This document shows, piece by piece, positions 44,807 to 53,377 of a DNA stretch of 64,000 nt. Location of the stretch: positions 2,604,001 through 2,668,000 of the forward strand of contig NZ_CP087710.1 in assembly GCF_020991065.1 (NCBI RefSeq). The letters run 5' to 3'. Below the pieces are notes generated by a model, which saw only the letters and a list, made by a program, of their open reading frames with translations, did not search any database and was not told where the DNA came from. The position numbers and the translations under genes were made by a program. This stretch comes from Nocardioides okcheonensis. Its GTDB lineage: Bacteria > Actinomycetota > Actinomycetes > Propionibacteriales > Nocardioidaceae. Every line of letters starts with the position of its first letter. Within the stretch, counting starts at the first letter, position 1.

Positions 44807-45370
44807 TCAGGGGCGCGCGGGCAGCCCGTGCCAGTCGCCCGCGAGCACGGCCCAGACCTCGAGGTCCTGGCGCTCCTCGCCCACCCGGAAGACCTCGCGG
44901 AGGGTGCCCTCGTGGGTGAGCCCGAGGCGCTCGGCGACGCGCCGGCTGGCGAGGTTGCCCGGCGCGCAGCGCCACTCGACGCGGTGCAGGCCGCGCTCGT
45001 CGAAGGCCCAGTCGAGCATCGCGGCGACCGCGCGGGTCACGATCCCGCGACCGCGCGCCGGCGAGGCGAGGAAGGCGCCGGCCTCGGCGATGCCGGAGCG
45101 GGCGTTGATGCTCGGGAAGAGGGTCCCGCCCATCAGCTCGCCGCCGACCCACACGCCGTACAGCCGCCGCGCGCCGTCCGCACGGCCGCGGACGAAGCCG
45201 TCGACGAAGCCGCGGGCGCCGTCGACCTCCTCGAAGCCCTGCCACGGCAGCCAGTCGTAGAAGTCCGGGCCGTGCGCCCGGAAGAGCCCGGCGAGCTGCT
45301 CGGCGTGCCACGGCTCGAGGTCGGCGAGGTGGACGTCGTCGTCGATCGGCAGGCTCAGCACGCGCGCCAC
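44807..45370 (-). CDS. RimJ/RimL-type GNAT N-acetyltransferase
   Basis: The 187-residue protein has acetyl-CoA-binding 'LASPARGRGIVTRAVAAML', 'HRVEWRCAPGNLASRRVAERLG' and the ending 'RVGEERQDLEVWAVLAGDW', as in ribosomal-protein-Ser/Ala acetyltransferase relatives. The acceptor is unknown. It is bracketed on both sides by copies of the hairpin element. Confidence 0.87.
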   Translation of the reverse strand: MARVLSLPIDDDVHLADLEPWHAEQLAGLFRAHGPDFYDWLPWQGFEEVDGARGFVDGFVRGRADGARRLYGVWVGGELMGGTLFPSINARSGIAEAGAFLASPARGRGIVTRAVAAMLDWAFDERGLHRVEWRCAPGNLASRRVAERLGLTHEGTLREVFRVGEERQDLEVWAVLAGDWHGLPARP

Positions 45371-45392
45371 CCTAGGCGACGTCCGCCCCGGG

Positions 45393-45485
45393 GTAGTCCA
45401 GTGAGGGATGGCTGTCGGAAGGCCTCACGGACAGCCAACCGTCACTGGACTACCCGACGAGGACAGCCATCCGTCACTGGACTAC
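45393..45485. repeat. Intergenic hairpin element, copy 2 with an extra third arm
   Basis: The left arm 45393-45416 can pair with 45430-45453 (two mismatches) or with a second right arm at 45462-45485 (one mismatch). The repeated unit GTAGTCCAGTGA..GGCTGTC is the same as copy 1, so two alternative, mutually exclusive stems are possible. Confidence 0.85.
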
Positions 45486-45553
45486 CCCCGGGCCCGAGCG
45501 CGCAGGGCCAGGCGAACGCCCGCGGCCAGACCTACGCCCGCGGCCGCCGGCCG

Positions 45554-46534
45554 TCACGGCAGCCCGGCGGCGTCCTCCAGCCAGGCCCAGGCCCGTGCGA
45601 GGGCGTCGGCCGAGGGGCGGGTGGTGGGCAGCAGGCTGGTCGGGCGCGGGACCCGGTCGTGCCAGAACCGACCGGTGGGCGGCGCGGGCTCGACGGCGGC
45701 GAGCCAGACGCTGGTGTCGGCGCCTTGGGCGTCGTCGCGCAGCACCCGCCGGGTGATCTTCTGGAACGTCGGCAGGGACTCCTGCACGCCGGGGGTGTCG
45801 GCCCAGCCGGGGTGCATCACCGCGACGGTGATGCCGTCGCCCGCCCAGCGCTCGCCGAGCAGCGGCGCCAGCTCGACCTGCATTCGCTTGGAACGGGCGT
45901 AGGCGGTGGTGGGCGAGTAGTCGCCGGTGAGGTAGCCGGGGTCGTCGGCCCGCAGCGACTGGGCGTACATCCCGCCGCTGCTGACCAGCACGACCCGTCC
46001 GCCGGCGAGCGGGCCGCGCAGCGCCTCGGTCATGACGACCGGACCGAGGACGTGCACGGCCATGCTGAGCTCGTGGCCCTGGGCGGACTCGGTGCGCTCG
46101 GGCGGCATCACGCCGGCGTTGTGGACGATCGCGTGCAGCTCGGGCACCTCGGCGGCGAAGGCGTCGGCGAAGCGGCGCACGTCGTCGAGGTCGCCGACGT
46201 CGCAGCGCCACAGCCGCAGCTGCGCAGCCGGCTGCTCCGTCCGGATCCGGTCGGCCGCCCGCTCGCCCTTCGTCTCGTCGCGCACCAGCAGGTGGACCGT
46301 CGCGCCGAGGTCGGCCAGCCCGGCCGCGGTGGCGATGCCGAGGCCCGAGCTCGCGCCGGTGACCAGCACGTCCCGCCCGGCGAGGACGCCGGGTGCGGGG
46401 TCGGCCGGCCAGCCGGGCAGCTTCTTGCGCACGGCGAGGCCGATGGTGGTGTAGCCGAGCACCAGCGACCGGTCGAGGACCGAGTCGACGGCGCGCGAGA
46501 GCAGCGGACGGCCCGCCGGAGGCGCCACGGCCAT
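45554..46534 (-). CDS. Short-chain dehydrogenase/reductase (DHRS12/retinol-dehydrogenase-like)
   Basis: The 326-residue protein has an N-terminal extension (1-50), the NAD(P) motif 'VTGASSGLGIATAAGLA', 'HNAGVMPPE' and active-site 'SSGGMYAQ ... AYARSKRMQ' (Ser, Tyr-x3-Lys). An extended C-terminus 'GRFWHDRVPRPTS' is typical of the DHRS12-like branch. Its ATG overlaps the stop of the aldo/keto reductase gene (TGATG), so both are translated together. Confidence 0.85.
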   Translation of the reverse strand: MAVAPPAGRPLLSRAVDSVLDRSLVLGYTTIGLAVRKKLPGWPADPAPGVLAGRDVLVTGASSGLGIATAAGLADLGATVHLLVRDETKGERAADRIRTEQPAAQLRLWRCDVGDLDDVRRFADAFAAEVPELHAIVHNAGVMPPERTESAQGHELSMAVHVLGPVVMTEALRGPLAGGRVVLVSSGGMYAQSLRADDPGYLTGDYSPTTAYARSKRMQVELAPLLGERWAGDGITVAVMHPGWADTPGVQESLPTFQKITRRVLRDDAQGADTSVWLAAVEPAPPTGRFWHDRVPRPTSLLPTTRPSADALARAWAWLEDAAGLP

Positions 46535-47403
46535 CAGCTCGCGTCGAGCCGCGCGAGCTCGTCGGCGGTGAGGTCGAGGGCGGCCGCCGCGGCCGAGTCG
46601 GTGATCGAGGACGGCCGCTTGGCGCCGGGGATCGGGATGACGACCGGCGACTGCGCCAGCTCCCAGGCCAGCGCGACCTGCTGGGCGCTCACGCCGCGCT
46701 CGGAGGCGACCTCGGCGAAGGCCGGGTGCTTCTCGGCCAGCTCCTTGGCGTCCGACAGGCCGCCGAGCGGGCTCCACGGCAGGAACGCGATGCCGAGCTC
46801 GTCGCACACGTCGATCTCCGGCTTGCTGGACCGGAACTTCGGGCTGAACTGGTTCTGCACGCTGACGAGCGCGTCGCCGAGCACGGCGTGTGCCGCGCGG
46901 ATCTGGTCGGGGTCGGCGTTGGACAGGCCCACGCCCGCGACCTTGCCGCTGTCGGCGATCTCCTTGATGGTGCCGATCACCTCGTCGTAGGGCACCGCCG
47001 GGTCGGGACGGTGGTGCTGCCACAGCGCGATCTGCTCGACGCCGAGGCGCTGGAGGCTGGCGTCGACGGCGCCGCGGAGGTGGTCGGCGGAGCTGTCGAG
47101 CCCCCAGCCGCCGCCCTCGGTGCGGACGTGGCCGCCCTTGGTGGCCAGCAGCACGCGGTCGCGGACGCCGAGCTCGTCGAGGATCGAGGCGATCAGCCGC
47201 TCGTTGGCGCCCTGGGCGTCGGCGCCCAGCTCCTCGCCGGGGCCGTAGGCGTCGGCGGTGTCGAAGAGGGTGACGCCCGCGTCGAGCGCGGCGGTCACGG
47301 TGTCGAGGAGCTGCTGGCGCGGCTGCGCGCCGGTCTGGTCGAAGGTCATCAGGCCGAGGCCGATCGCGCCGACCTGGTGGCTGCCGAGGGTGCGTGTCTG
47401 CAT
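46534..47403 (-). CDS. Aldo/keto reductase
   Basis: The 289-residue TIM-barrel enzyme has D48 and Y53 in 'LFDTADAYGPGEE', the catalytic Lys in 'LLATKGGH' and a His in 'LWQHHRPDP'. 'IPIPGAKRPSSI' near the end binds NADPH. It is coupled to the SDR that follows; a joint carbonyl-detoxifying or biosynthetic role is inference. Confidence 0.88.
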   Translation of the reverse strand: MQTRTLGSHQVGAIGLGLMTFDQTGAQPRQQLLDTVTAALDAGVTLFDTADAYGPGEELGADAQGANERLIASILDELGVRDRVLLATKGGHVRTEGGGWGLDSSADHLRGAVDASLQRLGVEQIALWQHHRPDPAVPYDEVIGTIKEIADSGKVAGVGLSNADPDQIRAAHAVLGDALVSVQNQFSPKFRSSKPEIDVCDELGIAFLPWSPLGGLSDAKELAEKHPAFAEVASERGVSAQQVALAWELAQSPVVIPIPGAKRPSSITDSAAAAALDLTADELARLDAS

Positions 47404-47413
47404 GCCCCCGAGA

Positions 47414-48049
47414 CTACGAGGGGTCGACCAACCCGTTGCGCTGGGCCCAAAGCGCCGCCTGGGTGCGGTCGGCGACGCCGATGCGCTGGTAGGCCGAGGT
47501 CAGGTGGGCCTTCACGGTGCGCTCGGTGACCCCGAGCCGCTGGGCGATCTGCTTGTTGAGCAGCCCCTGCACCACCAGCCGCAGCACCTCGGTCTCGCGC
47601 GGCGAGAGGCCGGCGGTGGGGTCGGGCGCGGCGTCGGCCCGGGCCGCCAGCAACCGCCGGGCGGCGCGCGGGTCGATCGGCGACTCCCCGCGCGCGACCG
47701 CGCGGATGCCGTCGAGCAGCACCTCGGGCTCGGCGTCCTTGAGCAGGTAGCCCACCGCGCCGGCGTCGATCGCGGCGTGGATGCGCGCCTGGTCGGAGAA
47801 CGACGTCAGCACCAGCACCTCCGTGCCGAGCGCCTCGGCGAGGATCGCGCGGGTCGCCTCCACCCCGTCGACGCCCGGCATCTGCAGGTCCATCAGCGCC
47901 ACGTCGGGCCGGTGCTCGCGGACCATCTCGATCGCCTCGGCCCCGTTGGTCGCCACGCCGACGACCTCGAGGTCGTCGGTGGAGTCGATCAGGCCGGTGA
48001 GCCCACGTCGTACGACGTGGTGGTCGTCGGCCACCACCACTCGGATCAT
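47414..48049 (-). CDS. NarL/FixJ-family response regulator
   Basis: The 211-residue protein has a receiver domain with D8-D9, phospho-acceptor D54 in 'ALMDLQMPG' and K105 in 'GYLLKDA', then a LuxR-type helix-turn-helix 'LSPRETEVLRLVVQGLLNKQIAQRLGVTERTVKAHL' (positions 148-183). It overlaps its kinase gene by 4 bases (ATGA). It is related to the LiaR/VraR group that responds to envelope conditions. Confidence 0.93.
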   Translation of the reverse strand: MIRVVVADDHHVVRRGLTGLIDSTDDLEVVGVATNGAEAIEMVREHRPDVALMDLQMPGVDGVEATRAILAEALGTEVLVLTSFSDQARIHAAIDAGAVGYLLKDAEPEVLLDGIRAVARGESPIDPRAARRLLAARADAAPDPTAGLSPRETEVLRLVVQGLLNKQIAQRLGVTERTVKAHLTSAYQRIGVADRTQAALWAQRNGLVDPS

Positions 48050-49329
48050 CGGACCGGCACCTCCATGCGCAGCGCGGTCCCGTCCCCCGGAGCCGACTCG
48101 ACCTCCAGTGTGCCCCCCGACTCCCGGACCAGGCCCTCGAGGTTGCGCAGGCCGAAGTGTCCCTCGGGTCCCTCGGCGTCCGGGTCGAAGCCGCGGCCGT
48201 CGTCCACGACCTCCAGCACGAGGGTGTCGCCCTCGCGGCGCACCGTGACCGACACCCGGGTGGCGGAGGCGTGGTGGACGACGTTGCGCACCGCTTCCTG
48301 CGCGACCCGCCAGGTGAGCGCGACGACGCCCTCGCTGGCGCCGTCGTCGCCGGACACGTCGACGTCGACGGCCGTCCCGGTCGCGGTGAGGGGGGCGGCG
48401 AGGTCGTGCAGCGCGGCGGACAGCCCGCCCGCGTGCAGGTCGGGCGGGTAGATCTCGACCAGCAGCGACCGCAGCGAGCGCATGCTGGTGCGCAGCGACC
48501 GGCTCACCTCGTCGAGCTCGCCCCGCACCTGCGGGGCCAGGGAGCCGGACGAGGAGACGGTCGAGAGGGCGAAGGACGAGCCGGCGAGGTCCTGCACGAC
48601 GCCGTCGTGCAGGTCGCGCGCGATCCGCAGGCGCTCGGCGTCCGAGGCGCGCACCGCCGCCTGCAGCAGCTCCTCGCGGACCCGCGCCCCGCGCGCGATG
48701 CGCCGCGCGAGCAGCAGCACGAGCGGGGTGGTGAGGGCGAGCAGGACGATGAGCGACCCGAGGGTGATCGGGAGGAAGCGGGCCAGCACGGCCTCGCGCT
48801 GCCGGCCGATCTGGCCGGCGGTGAAGTAGGCCTCGAAGAGCAGGGGCTCGCCCTCGGGCGACCAGATCTGGGTGTAGACCTCGAGCAGGTCGGGGCCGAG
48901 CTCGCGCTCGAATCGGTTCTCGGGCTTGGAGAGGTCGGACAGCTCGGCGTCGGTGCGCCCCTCGCGCAGCGCCTCGAGCTCGTCCTCGTCGAGCGGGTAG
49001 ACCGACCCGATCAGCTCGGTGCGGTCGCTGTAGACGATGGTGCCGTCGGCCTTCCAGATCTTGATCCGGCGCACGTCGCCGACCAGGAGCCGGTCGAGCA
49101 CCTTGCGGTCGAGCCGGTCGATCGCCGCCGGGTCCGCGCTCACCAGGCCGCGCGGCACCGCCGGCTGCGCCACCGAGCGACCGAGCACCTGGGTGAGGGT
49201 GCGGGCGTCGTCGATCGCCTCCTCGTCGGCGGCGTCGCGGCTCAGCCAGCTGGTCGCGACCCCGACGAGCACCAGCACCACGACGCCCGCGGCGAGGAAC
49301 TGCACCACGGGGTGGGTGAGCCAGCGCAT
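48046..49329 (-). CDS. Membrane sensor histidine kinase (HisKA_3, NarX/LiaS-like)
   Basis: The 427-residue protein has a transmembrane helix (10-30), an extracytoplasmic sensor region (31-190) with 'FEAYFTAGQIGR', a second helix (195-220) and a HisKA_3 domain with the phospho-His in 'RIARDLHDGVVQDLAG'. The ATPase domain has N-box 'QEAVRNVVHHA' and G-boxes 'DDGRGFDP' and 'GHFGLRNL'. It phosphorylates the overlapping response regulator. AGGAGGT lies before ATG 49329. Confidence 0.92.
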   Translation of the reverse strand: MRWLTHPVVQFLAAGVVVLVLVGVATSWLSRDAADEEAIDDARTLTQVLGRSVAQPAVPRGLVSADPAAIDRLDRKVLDRLLVGDVRRIKIWKADGTIVYSDRTELIGSVYPLDEDELEALREGRTDAELSDLSKPENRFERELGPDLLEVYTQIWSPEGEPLLFEAYFTAGQIGRQREAVLARFLPITLGSLIVLLALTTPLVLLLARRIARGARVREELLQAAVRASDAERLRIARDLHDGVVQDLAGSSFALSTVSSSGSLAPQVRGELDEVSRSLRTSMRSLRSLLVEIYPPDLHAGGLSAALHDLAAPLTATGTAVDVDVSGDDGASEGVVALTWRVAQEAVRNVVHHASATRVSVTVRREGDTLVLEVVDDGRGFDPDAEGPEGHFGLRNLEGLVRESGGTLEVESAPGDGTALRMEVPVR

Positions 49330-49345
49330 GCGACCTCCTGTGTGG

Positions 49346-49921
49346 TCAGTAGTGGACCACACCCCGGCAGACCTGTCCCCCGTACGTCGCGCGGAACGCG
49401 ACCTTGTCGGTGCCGGCGAGGTCGACGATCGTGCGCTCGACGTCGAAGGAGCCGCTCGGCCCGGACGTACGCCCCCGGCCGCGCGCGGTGACCGAGCCGT
49501 TGTGGCGCAGCTTCCAGTCCCACTGCTGGCCGGAGCGGCCGCTGTCGACCTCGCCCTCGACCTCGAGCCTGCCGTCGTCGGACTTGACCTTGACCTTCCA
49601 CTCGGTGCCTCCGCCGCGGCAGGAGCCGCGCGCCTCGACCCGGTCGTCGCCGGCGCGGCCGGAACCGCTGCTCGTCGAGCCGCCACCGGAGCCGCCCGAG
49701 GCGCTGTCGTCCACGCCGTCGTCCGCGCCGCCCCCGCCCGAACCGCCCGACCCTCCCGAGCCGCCCGAGTCGTCGCCGCCCTCGCCGCCGCCCGGGTCGA
49801 ACCGCACGGCGGAGTCGCCGCCGCCGTGGGCGGAGGCGGGCGCGGCGAGCGGCGTCACGAGCGCGACGGCACCCACGACGACGGCCGCCGTGGCGCGGGC
49901 GAGATGGGGTCGGTTGAGCAC
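49346..49921 (-). CDS. Secreted Gly/Ser/Asp-rich protein upstream of the sensor kinase
   Basis: The 191-residue protein from GTG 49921 (AAGGAGG before it) has a signal peptide (1-31, ending 'APASAHGG'), a long Gly-Ser-Asp linker (about 45-95) and a C-terminal beta-type domain ('EWKVKVKSDDGRLEVEGEVDS', 'DKVAFRATYGGQVC') with two cysteines. It ends 16 bases before the kinase start, so it is probably in the same operon and may be sensed or exported under its control. Function unknown. Confidence 0.65.
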   Translation of the reverse strand: MLNRPHLARATAAVVVGAVALVTPLAAPASAHGGGDSAVRFDPGGGEGGDDSGGSGGSGGSGGGGADDGVDDSASGGSGGGSTSSGSGRAGDDRVEARGSCRGGGTEWKVKVKSDDGRLEVEGEVDSGRSGQQWDWKLRHNGSVTARGRGRTSGPSGSFDVERTIVDLAGTDKVAFRATYGGQVCRGVVHY

Positions 49922-50057
49922 AGGTCCTCCTTGTCGGGACAAGCGTGCCGCAGCCCGGCCCGGCGCAGAAGGTGTCCGATGGTGCTAGTACCCCGACGGC
50001 CGGGAGCGCCCGACCGGTGGTCGCGGCTCGTGCGCGCCAGCCGGGACGGGCATGGCC

Positions 50058-50876
50058 TCAGGATGCCTTGCCGTAGCGGATGGTCCTGGCCAGGGACTTC
50101 GCGCGCTTGCCGGTGCCCTTGGTGACGGTGACGGTCACCGTGACCTGCTTGCCCTTCCAGCCGCGCTTGACCTTGAGGGCGCGATAGCCGCGCGACACGA
50201 CCTGCGCGGGCTTGCCCTTGGCCTTCACGGTCCACACGTACGCGACGTGGGTGCCGGCGGCGCGGGTCTCGGAGATGGTGAGGTTCGAGCCGATCTTCGC
50301 TGTCGGCTGCGCGTACGCGTACGACCACGCCTGCACGGGGATGCGTGCGCTGTTGTCTCCGGCGAGGTCCTCACAGGAGGGGCGGGTGGTGTACCCGCTG
50401 GTGGACCCGGTGTAGGTGTAGGGGTCGTAGCCGGGCTTGGTGACGGTGAGCGTGTAGTCGATCGAGGGACCGAGACGGTCGCTGATCGCGGACGGGCGAT
50501 GGGTGGCGTAGCGCGGGTCCTCGCCGAACCCGACGTAGATGAAGGCGTCGAAGCCGCGCAGCGTCGAGGTGCGCTCGGTGACCACCTCTCCGCACGACGA
50601 CAGCACCGCGCGCAGCGTGGTGTCCTTGGTCTCGCTGGTCATCACCGTGGTCGGGGTGCCCCCGAAGGGGTGCAGGGAGAACTGGATGCCCGCGAGGCTC
50701 GACGTGGAGAGGAGCTCCTGCGCCGACACGTCGTAGAGCACGAGGGTCTCGGCCTCCGGAACGGGCACCGCAGACGCGGGGGCGGCGGCCGCGCCGACGA
50801 CGAGCGTCGACGCCGCCGCCGCACCGATCAGGGTGGTGAGTCGGCCGAAGCCTCGGCTGGTCTGGCGCGCGATCAT
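50058..50876 (-). CDS. Secreted protein of unknown function
   Basis: The 272-residue protein has a signal peptide (1-36, 'LVVGAAAAPASAVP'), then a region with two cysteines that could pair ('SSCGEVVTERT', 'RPSCEDLAG'), a carboxypeptidase-regulatory-like stretch 'DYTLTVTKPGYDPYTYTGS' and a basic C-terminal Ig-like repeat ('AYVWTVKAKGKPAQVVSRG', 'KQVTVTVTVTKGTGKRAKS'). Not recognised beyond this. The same strand continues into the secreted Gly-rich gene. Confidence 0.65.
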   Translation of the reverse strand: MIARQTSRGFGRLTTLIGAAAASTLVVGAAAAPASAVPVPEAETLVLYDVSAQELLSTSSLAGIQFSLHPFGGTPTTVMTSETKDTTLRAVLSSCGEVVTERTSTLRGFDAFIYVGFGEDPRYATHRPSAISDRLGPSIDYTLTVTKPGYDPYTYTGSTSGYTTRPSCEDLAGDNSARIPVQAWSYAYAQPTAKIGSNLTISETRAAGTHVAYVWTVKAKGKPAQVVSRGYRALKVKRGWKGKQVTVTVTVTKGTGKRAKSLARTIRYGKAS

Positions 50877-50986
50877 GACGTCCCCCTCGTGGACCGGCCT
50901 CGGTGCCGGGTGGGAGAAGACTAGGCAAGCGCGCCGGCGCGCGCTGCAGACCTGTCCGATCCGACGCCACGGACCAGGTGGGGGGC

Positions 50987-51562
50987 TCAGGCCGTGAGGC
51001 CCTGCACCAGCAGCAGCAGGCCGAAGACGACGAAGGCCGCGGTCGCGCCGTAGCGGATCGCCTTCTCCGGCAGCCGGCGACCGAGGACGGCGCCGACGCC
51101 GATGGCGAGCGCGTCGGCGGCGACCATGCCGACGGTGGAGCCGATCCAGGTGCCGAACCAGCCCTCGTGGGTGGCGAGGGTGATCGTGGCGAGCATGGTC
51201 TTGTCGCCGAGCTCGGCGAGGAAGAACGCCACGCTGACGGCGAGGATCGCCGCACCCTGGCTGCTGCGCGCCTTGTCGGCCTCCTCCTCGGTGAGCTCGT
51301 CGCCGCGCAGGGTCCAGGCGGCGAAGCCGAGGAAGGCGAGGCCGGCGACGACGTTGATCGCGGCCTGGTAGTCGCCGAACGCCGACCCGATCGCCGCGCC
51401 GATGCCGACGGAGGCGAGGTGCACGATCGCGGTCGCGACGGTGATGCCGATCAGCACGTCGCGGGCGCGGTAGCGGGCGGCGAACGTCATCGCCATGAGC
51501 TGGGACTTGTCGCCGAGCTCGGCGACGAAGATGACGGCGGTGCTCAGGAGCAGCGCATCCAT
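50987..51562 (-). CDS. TMEM165/GDT1-family manganese transporter
   Basis: The 191-residue membrane protein has six hydrophobic segments and the two inverted family signatures 'FVAELGDKSQLMAM' and 'FLAELGDKTMLATI' (E-x-G-D-[KR]-[ST]). Bacterial members export Mn2+. A yybP-ykoY riboswitch sits in its 5' leader, which fits induction by manganese. Confidence 0.92.
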   Translation of the reverse strand: MDALLLSTAVIFVAELGDKSQLMAMTFAARYRARDVLIGITVATAIVHLASVGIGAAIGSAFGDYQAAINVVAGLAFLGFAAWTLRGDELTEEEADKARSSQGAAILAVSVAFFLAELGDKTMLATITLATHEGWFGTWIGSTVGMVAADALAIGVGAVLGRRLPEKAIRYGATAAFVVFGLLLLVQGLTA

Positions 51563-51570
51563 GGGTTCCT

Positions 51571-51587
51571 CTCCGGCCCGGCCGGAG
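51571..51587 (-). promoter_or_regulatory. Expression-platform hairpin at the ribosome site
   Basis: CTCCGGC-CGG-GCCGGAG forms a 7-bp stem; its 3' arm runs into GAGAGGAA, the ribosome site of the transporter. It may be the switch stem between riboswitch and start codon. Confidence 0.5.
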
Positions 51588-51606
51588 GTGTGTCCCAGGG
51601 AGAACC

Positions 51607-51762
51607 AGGGTGGACGCGCCTTCGACCAGGCACGTCCATCAACAGGGTCGTGTGCTGGTCGAAAGTCTCGTCCGCCACCGTGACGGTGGCCGGCTGCACC
51701 GGACCCGGAGGTCAGTGTGTCGACGCAGCTGTTGGGGACTACTCCCTTTCAGCCTCCACCCT
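51607..51762 (-). ncRNA. yybP-ykoY (manganese) riboswitch
   Basis: On the minus strand the leader closes with an 8-bp P1 (AGGGTGGA at 51762-51755 with its complement at 51614-51607). It then has the conserved 'AAAGGGAGTAGTCCCC' and, in the 3' half, 'GACGAGACTTTCGACCAG ... CTGGTCGAAGGCGCGTC', the paired loop region that binds Mn2+ in this class. It lies 45 bases before a TMEM165/GDT1 gene, a common target of this riboswitch. Coordinates are approximate to the P1 helix. Confidence 0.85.
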
Positions 51763-51820
51763 AGGCACGCTCAGGCCCGTGCGCCCAGCCGAGCGGGCGA
51801 GGGCTGCGTCACACCCGGGG

Positions 51821-52282
51821 TCAGACCGCGGTGCGGCGGAACCGCTCGAGCAGCTCGAAGGCCGACTCGGCGTGGGTGTCGAGGTCGCGGCCGACCGAGT
51901 GCTTGACGAACGCGGTGTAGCCGACCGTGTCGGCGACCTCGCGGGCGCTCACGTTGCGGAATCCCATCGACCAGGTGGCGAACGCGCGGGCCGCCACGGT
52001 GCGGCGGTCGAGGACCTCGATGCGGGTGTGCCGCTCGTCACCGCAGATCGCGTCGAAGACGCTCATCACGTCGGCCTCGGAGCCCTCGAGCGTCTGGATC
52101 ACGTTGCCGCCGCTGTAGAGCAGCAGGCCGGTGACGCCGAGCTGCTCGTTCTTCGGGCGGATCTGCTCGATCAGCTCGACCAGCTCGTGCACCGTGAGCA
52201 GCTCGGTGGCGGTGCTGGTGTAGGTCAGGGTGAGCACGGCACCCTCGACGTGGGCCTCCGGCTCGGCGGTCATCGCACTCAT
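51821..52282 (-). CDS. Stand-alone BLUF blue-light sensor
   Basis: The 153-residue protein has the BLUF core: Y21 in 'LTYTST', N45 in 'PKNEQLGVTG', Q63 in 'NVIQTLEG' and W104/M106 in 'ATWSMGF', which coincide with the functional residues of AppA even in numbering. FAD binding and a Tyr-Gln hydrogen-bond switch are expected. No output domain is present, only a C-terminal helix (about 115-153), so it must signal through a partner. ATG 52282 or 52273 are both possible starts. Confidence 0.88.
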   Translation of the reverse strand: MSAMTAEPEAHVEGAVLTLTYTSTATELLTVHELVELIEQIRPKNEQLGVTGLLLYSGGNVIQTLEGSEADVMSVFDAICGDERHTRIEVLDRRTVAARAFATWSMGFRNVSAREVADTVGYTAFVKHSVGRDLDTHAESAFELLERFRRTAV

Positions 52283-52365
52283 AGCCCGAGCACGGTAGGC
52301 ACACCCGAGCGGCCGGGACCACACCCGTGGGTGGGGGCGCGGCCGCTCGCGGGGTGATCCCGATC

Positions 52366-53298
52366 TCAGACGGTGATCGCGATCTTGCCGCCGGGGCTCC
52401 CCTCCTCGGAGAGCCGGTGGGCGTCGGCGATCTGCTCGAGCGGGAAGGTGCGGGCCACGGTCACCCGCAGCCGTCCCTGCTCGACCAGGTCGGCGAGCGC
52501 GTCGAGGCCGTCGCGGTCCGGGCGCACGAAGACGTAGTGGCCGCCGAAGCCCGCCACGACGTCGGCGTCGGTGACCGTCGCGATCCGCGCGGGGTCCTTC
52601 ACCTGCGCCGGGGCGTCGGCCAGCGCGTCGCCGCCGACGAGGTCGAGGACCGCGTCGACCGGACCGCCGTGCCCGGCGAGCTGCTCGCTCACCGGTCCGG
52701 CCGTGTGGTCGAGGAGCACGGAGGCACCGAGGCTGCGGACCAGGTCGTGGTGGCGCGCGGACGCCGTGCCGATGACCTCGGCGCCGAGCGCGACGGCGAT
52801 CTGGACGGCGAGCTGGCCGACGCCGCCGGACGCGGCGTGCACGAGCACCCTGTCGCCCGGTCCGACCTCGAGGGCCTCGGTGAGCGCCTGGTACGCGGTC
52901 AGCCCGGCGAGCGGCACGGACGCGGCCTCCTCGAAGGAGAGGCCCTCCGGCTTCAGTGCGACGGTGCGCTCCGGGGCGGGCACCAGCTCGGCGGCGGTGC
53001 CGGCGTGCACGTCGTCGCGCCGGACGTAGCCCCAGACCTCGTCACCGACCCGCAGCCCGGTGCGGACCGCCGGGCCCACGGCCTCGACGACGCCGGCGAC
53101 GTCCCAGCCCGGGATGATCGGGAGGTGGTGCGGGAACGCGCCCTGCAGGTAGCCCTCGCGCACCTTCCAGTCGACCGGGTTGACGCTGGTGGCGCGCACC
53201 CGCACCAGCACGGTGTCGGGACCGACGGGCGGGTCCGGCCGCTCACCGACGGTGAGGACCTCGGGTCCGCCGAAGCGGTCGTAGCTGGCTGCGCGCAT
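52366..53298 (-). CDS. NADP-dependent quinone-oxidoreductase-type dehydrogenase (MDR, zinc-free)
   Basis: The 310-residue protein has 'MRAASYDRFGGPEVL', 'TSVNPVDWKVREG', 'PIIPGWDVAGVVEAVG' and the nucleotide motif 'VLVHAASGGVGQLAVQIA'. The structural and catalytic zinc cysteines of alcohol dehydrogenases are absent, placing it with quinone oxidoreductases (QOR/zeta-crystallin type). GAGGAGA precedes ATG 53298. Confidence 0.9.
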   Translation of the reverse strand: MRAASYDRFGGPEVLTVGERPDPPVGPDTVLVRVRATSVNPVDWKVREGYLQGAFPHHLPIIPGWDVAGVVEAVGPAVRTGLRVGDEVWGYVRRDDVHAGTAAELVPAPERTVALKPEGLSFEEAASVPLAGLTAYQALTEALEVGPGDRVLVHAASGGVGQLAVQIAVALGAEVIGTASARHHDLVRSLGASVLLDHTAGPVSEQLAGHGGPVDAVLDLVGGDALADAPAQVKDPARIATVTDADVVAGFGGHYVFVRPDRDGLDALADLVEQGRLRVTVARTFPLEQIADAHRLSEEGSPGGKIAITV

Positions 53299-53377
53299 GG
53301 GGGTCTCCTCGGGGGCAGGGGATCGGGCGCCGGTGCAACGCCACACCCGGTGGTGGATGTTCCGGCGAGCGGCGGGG

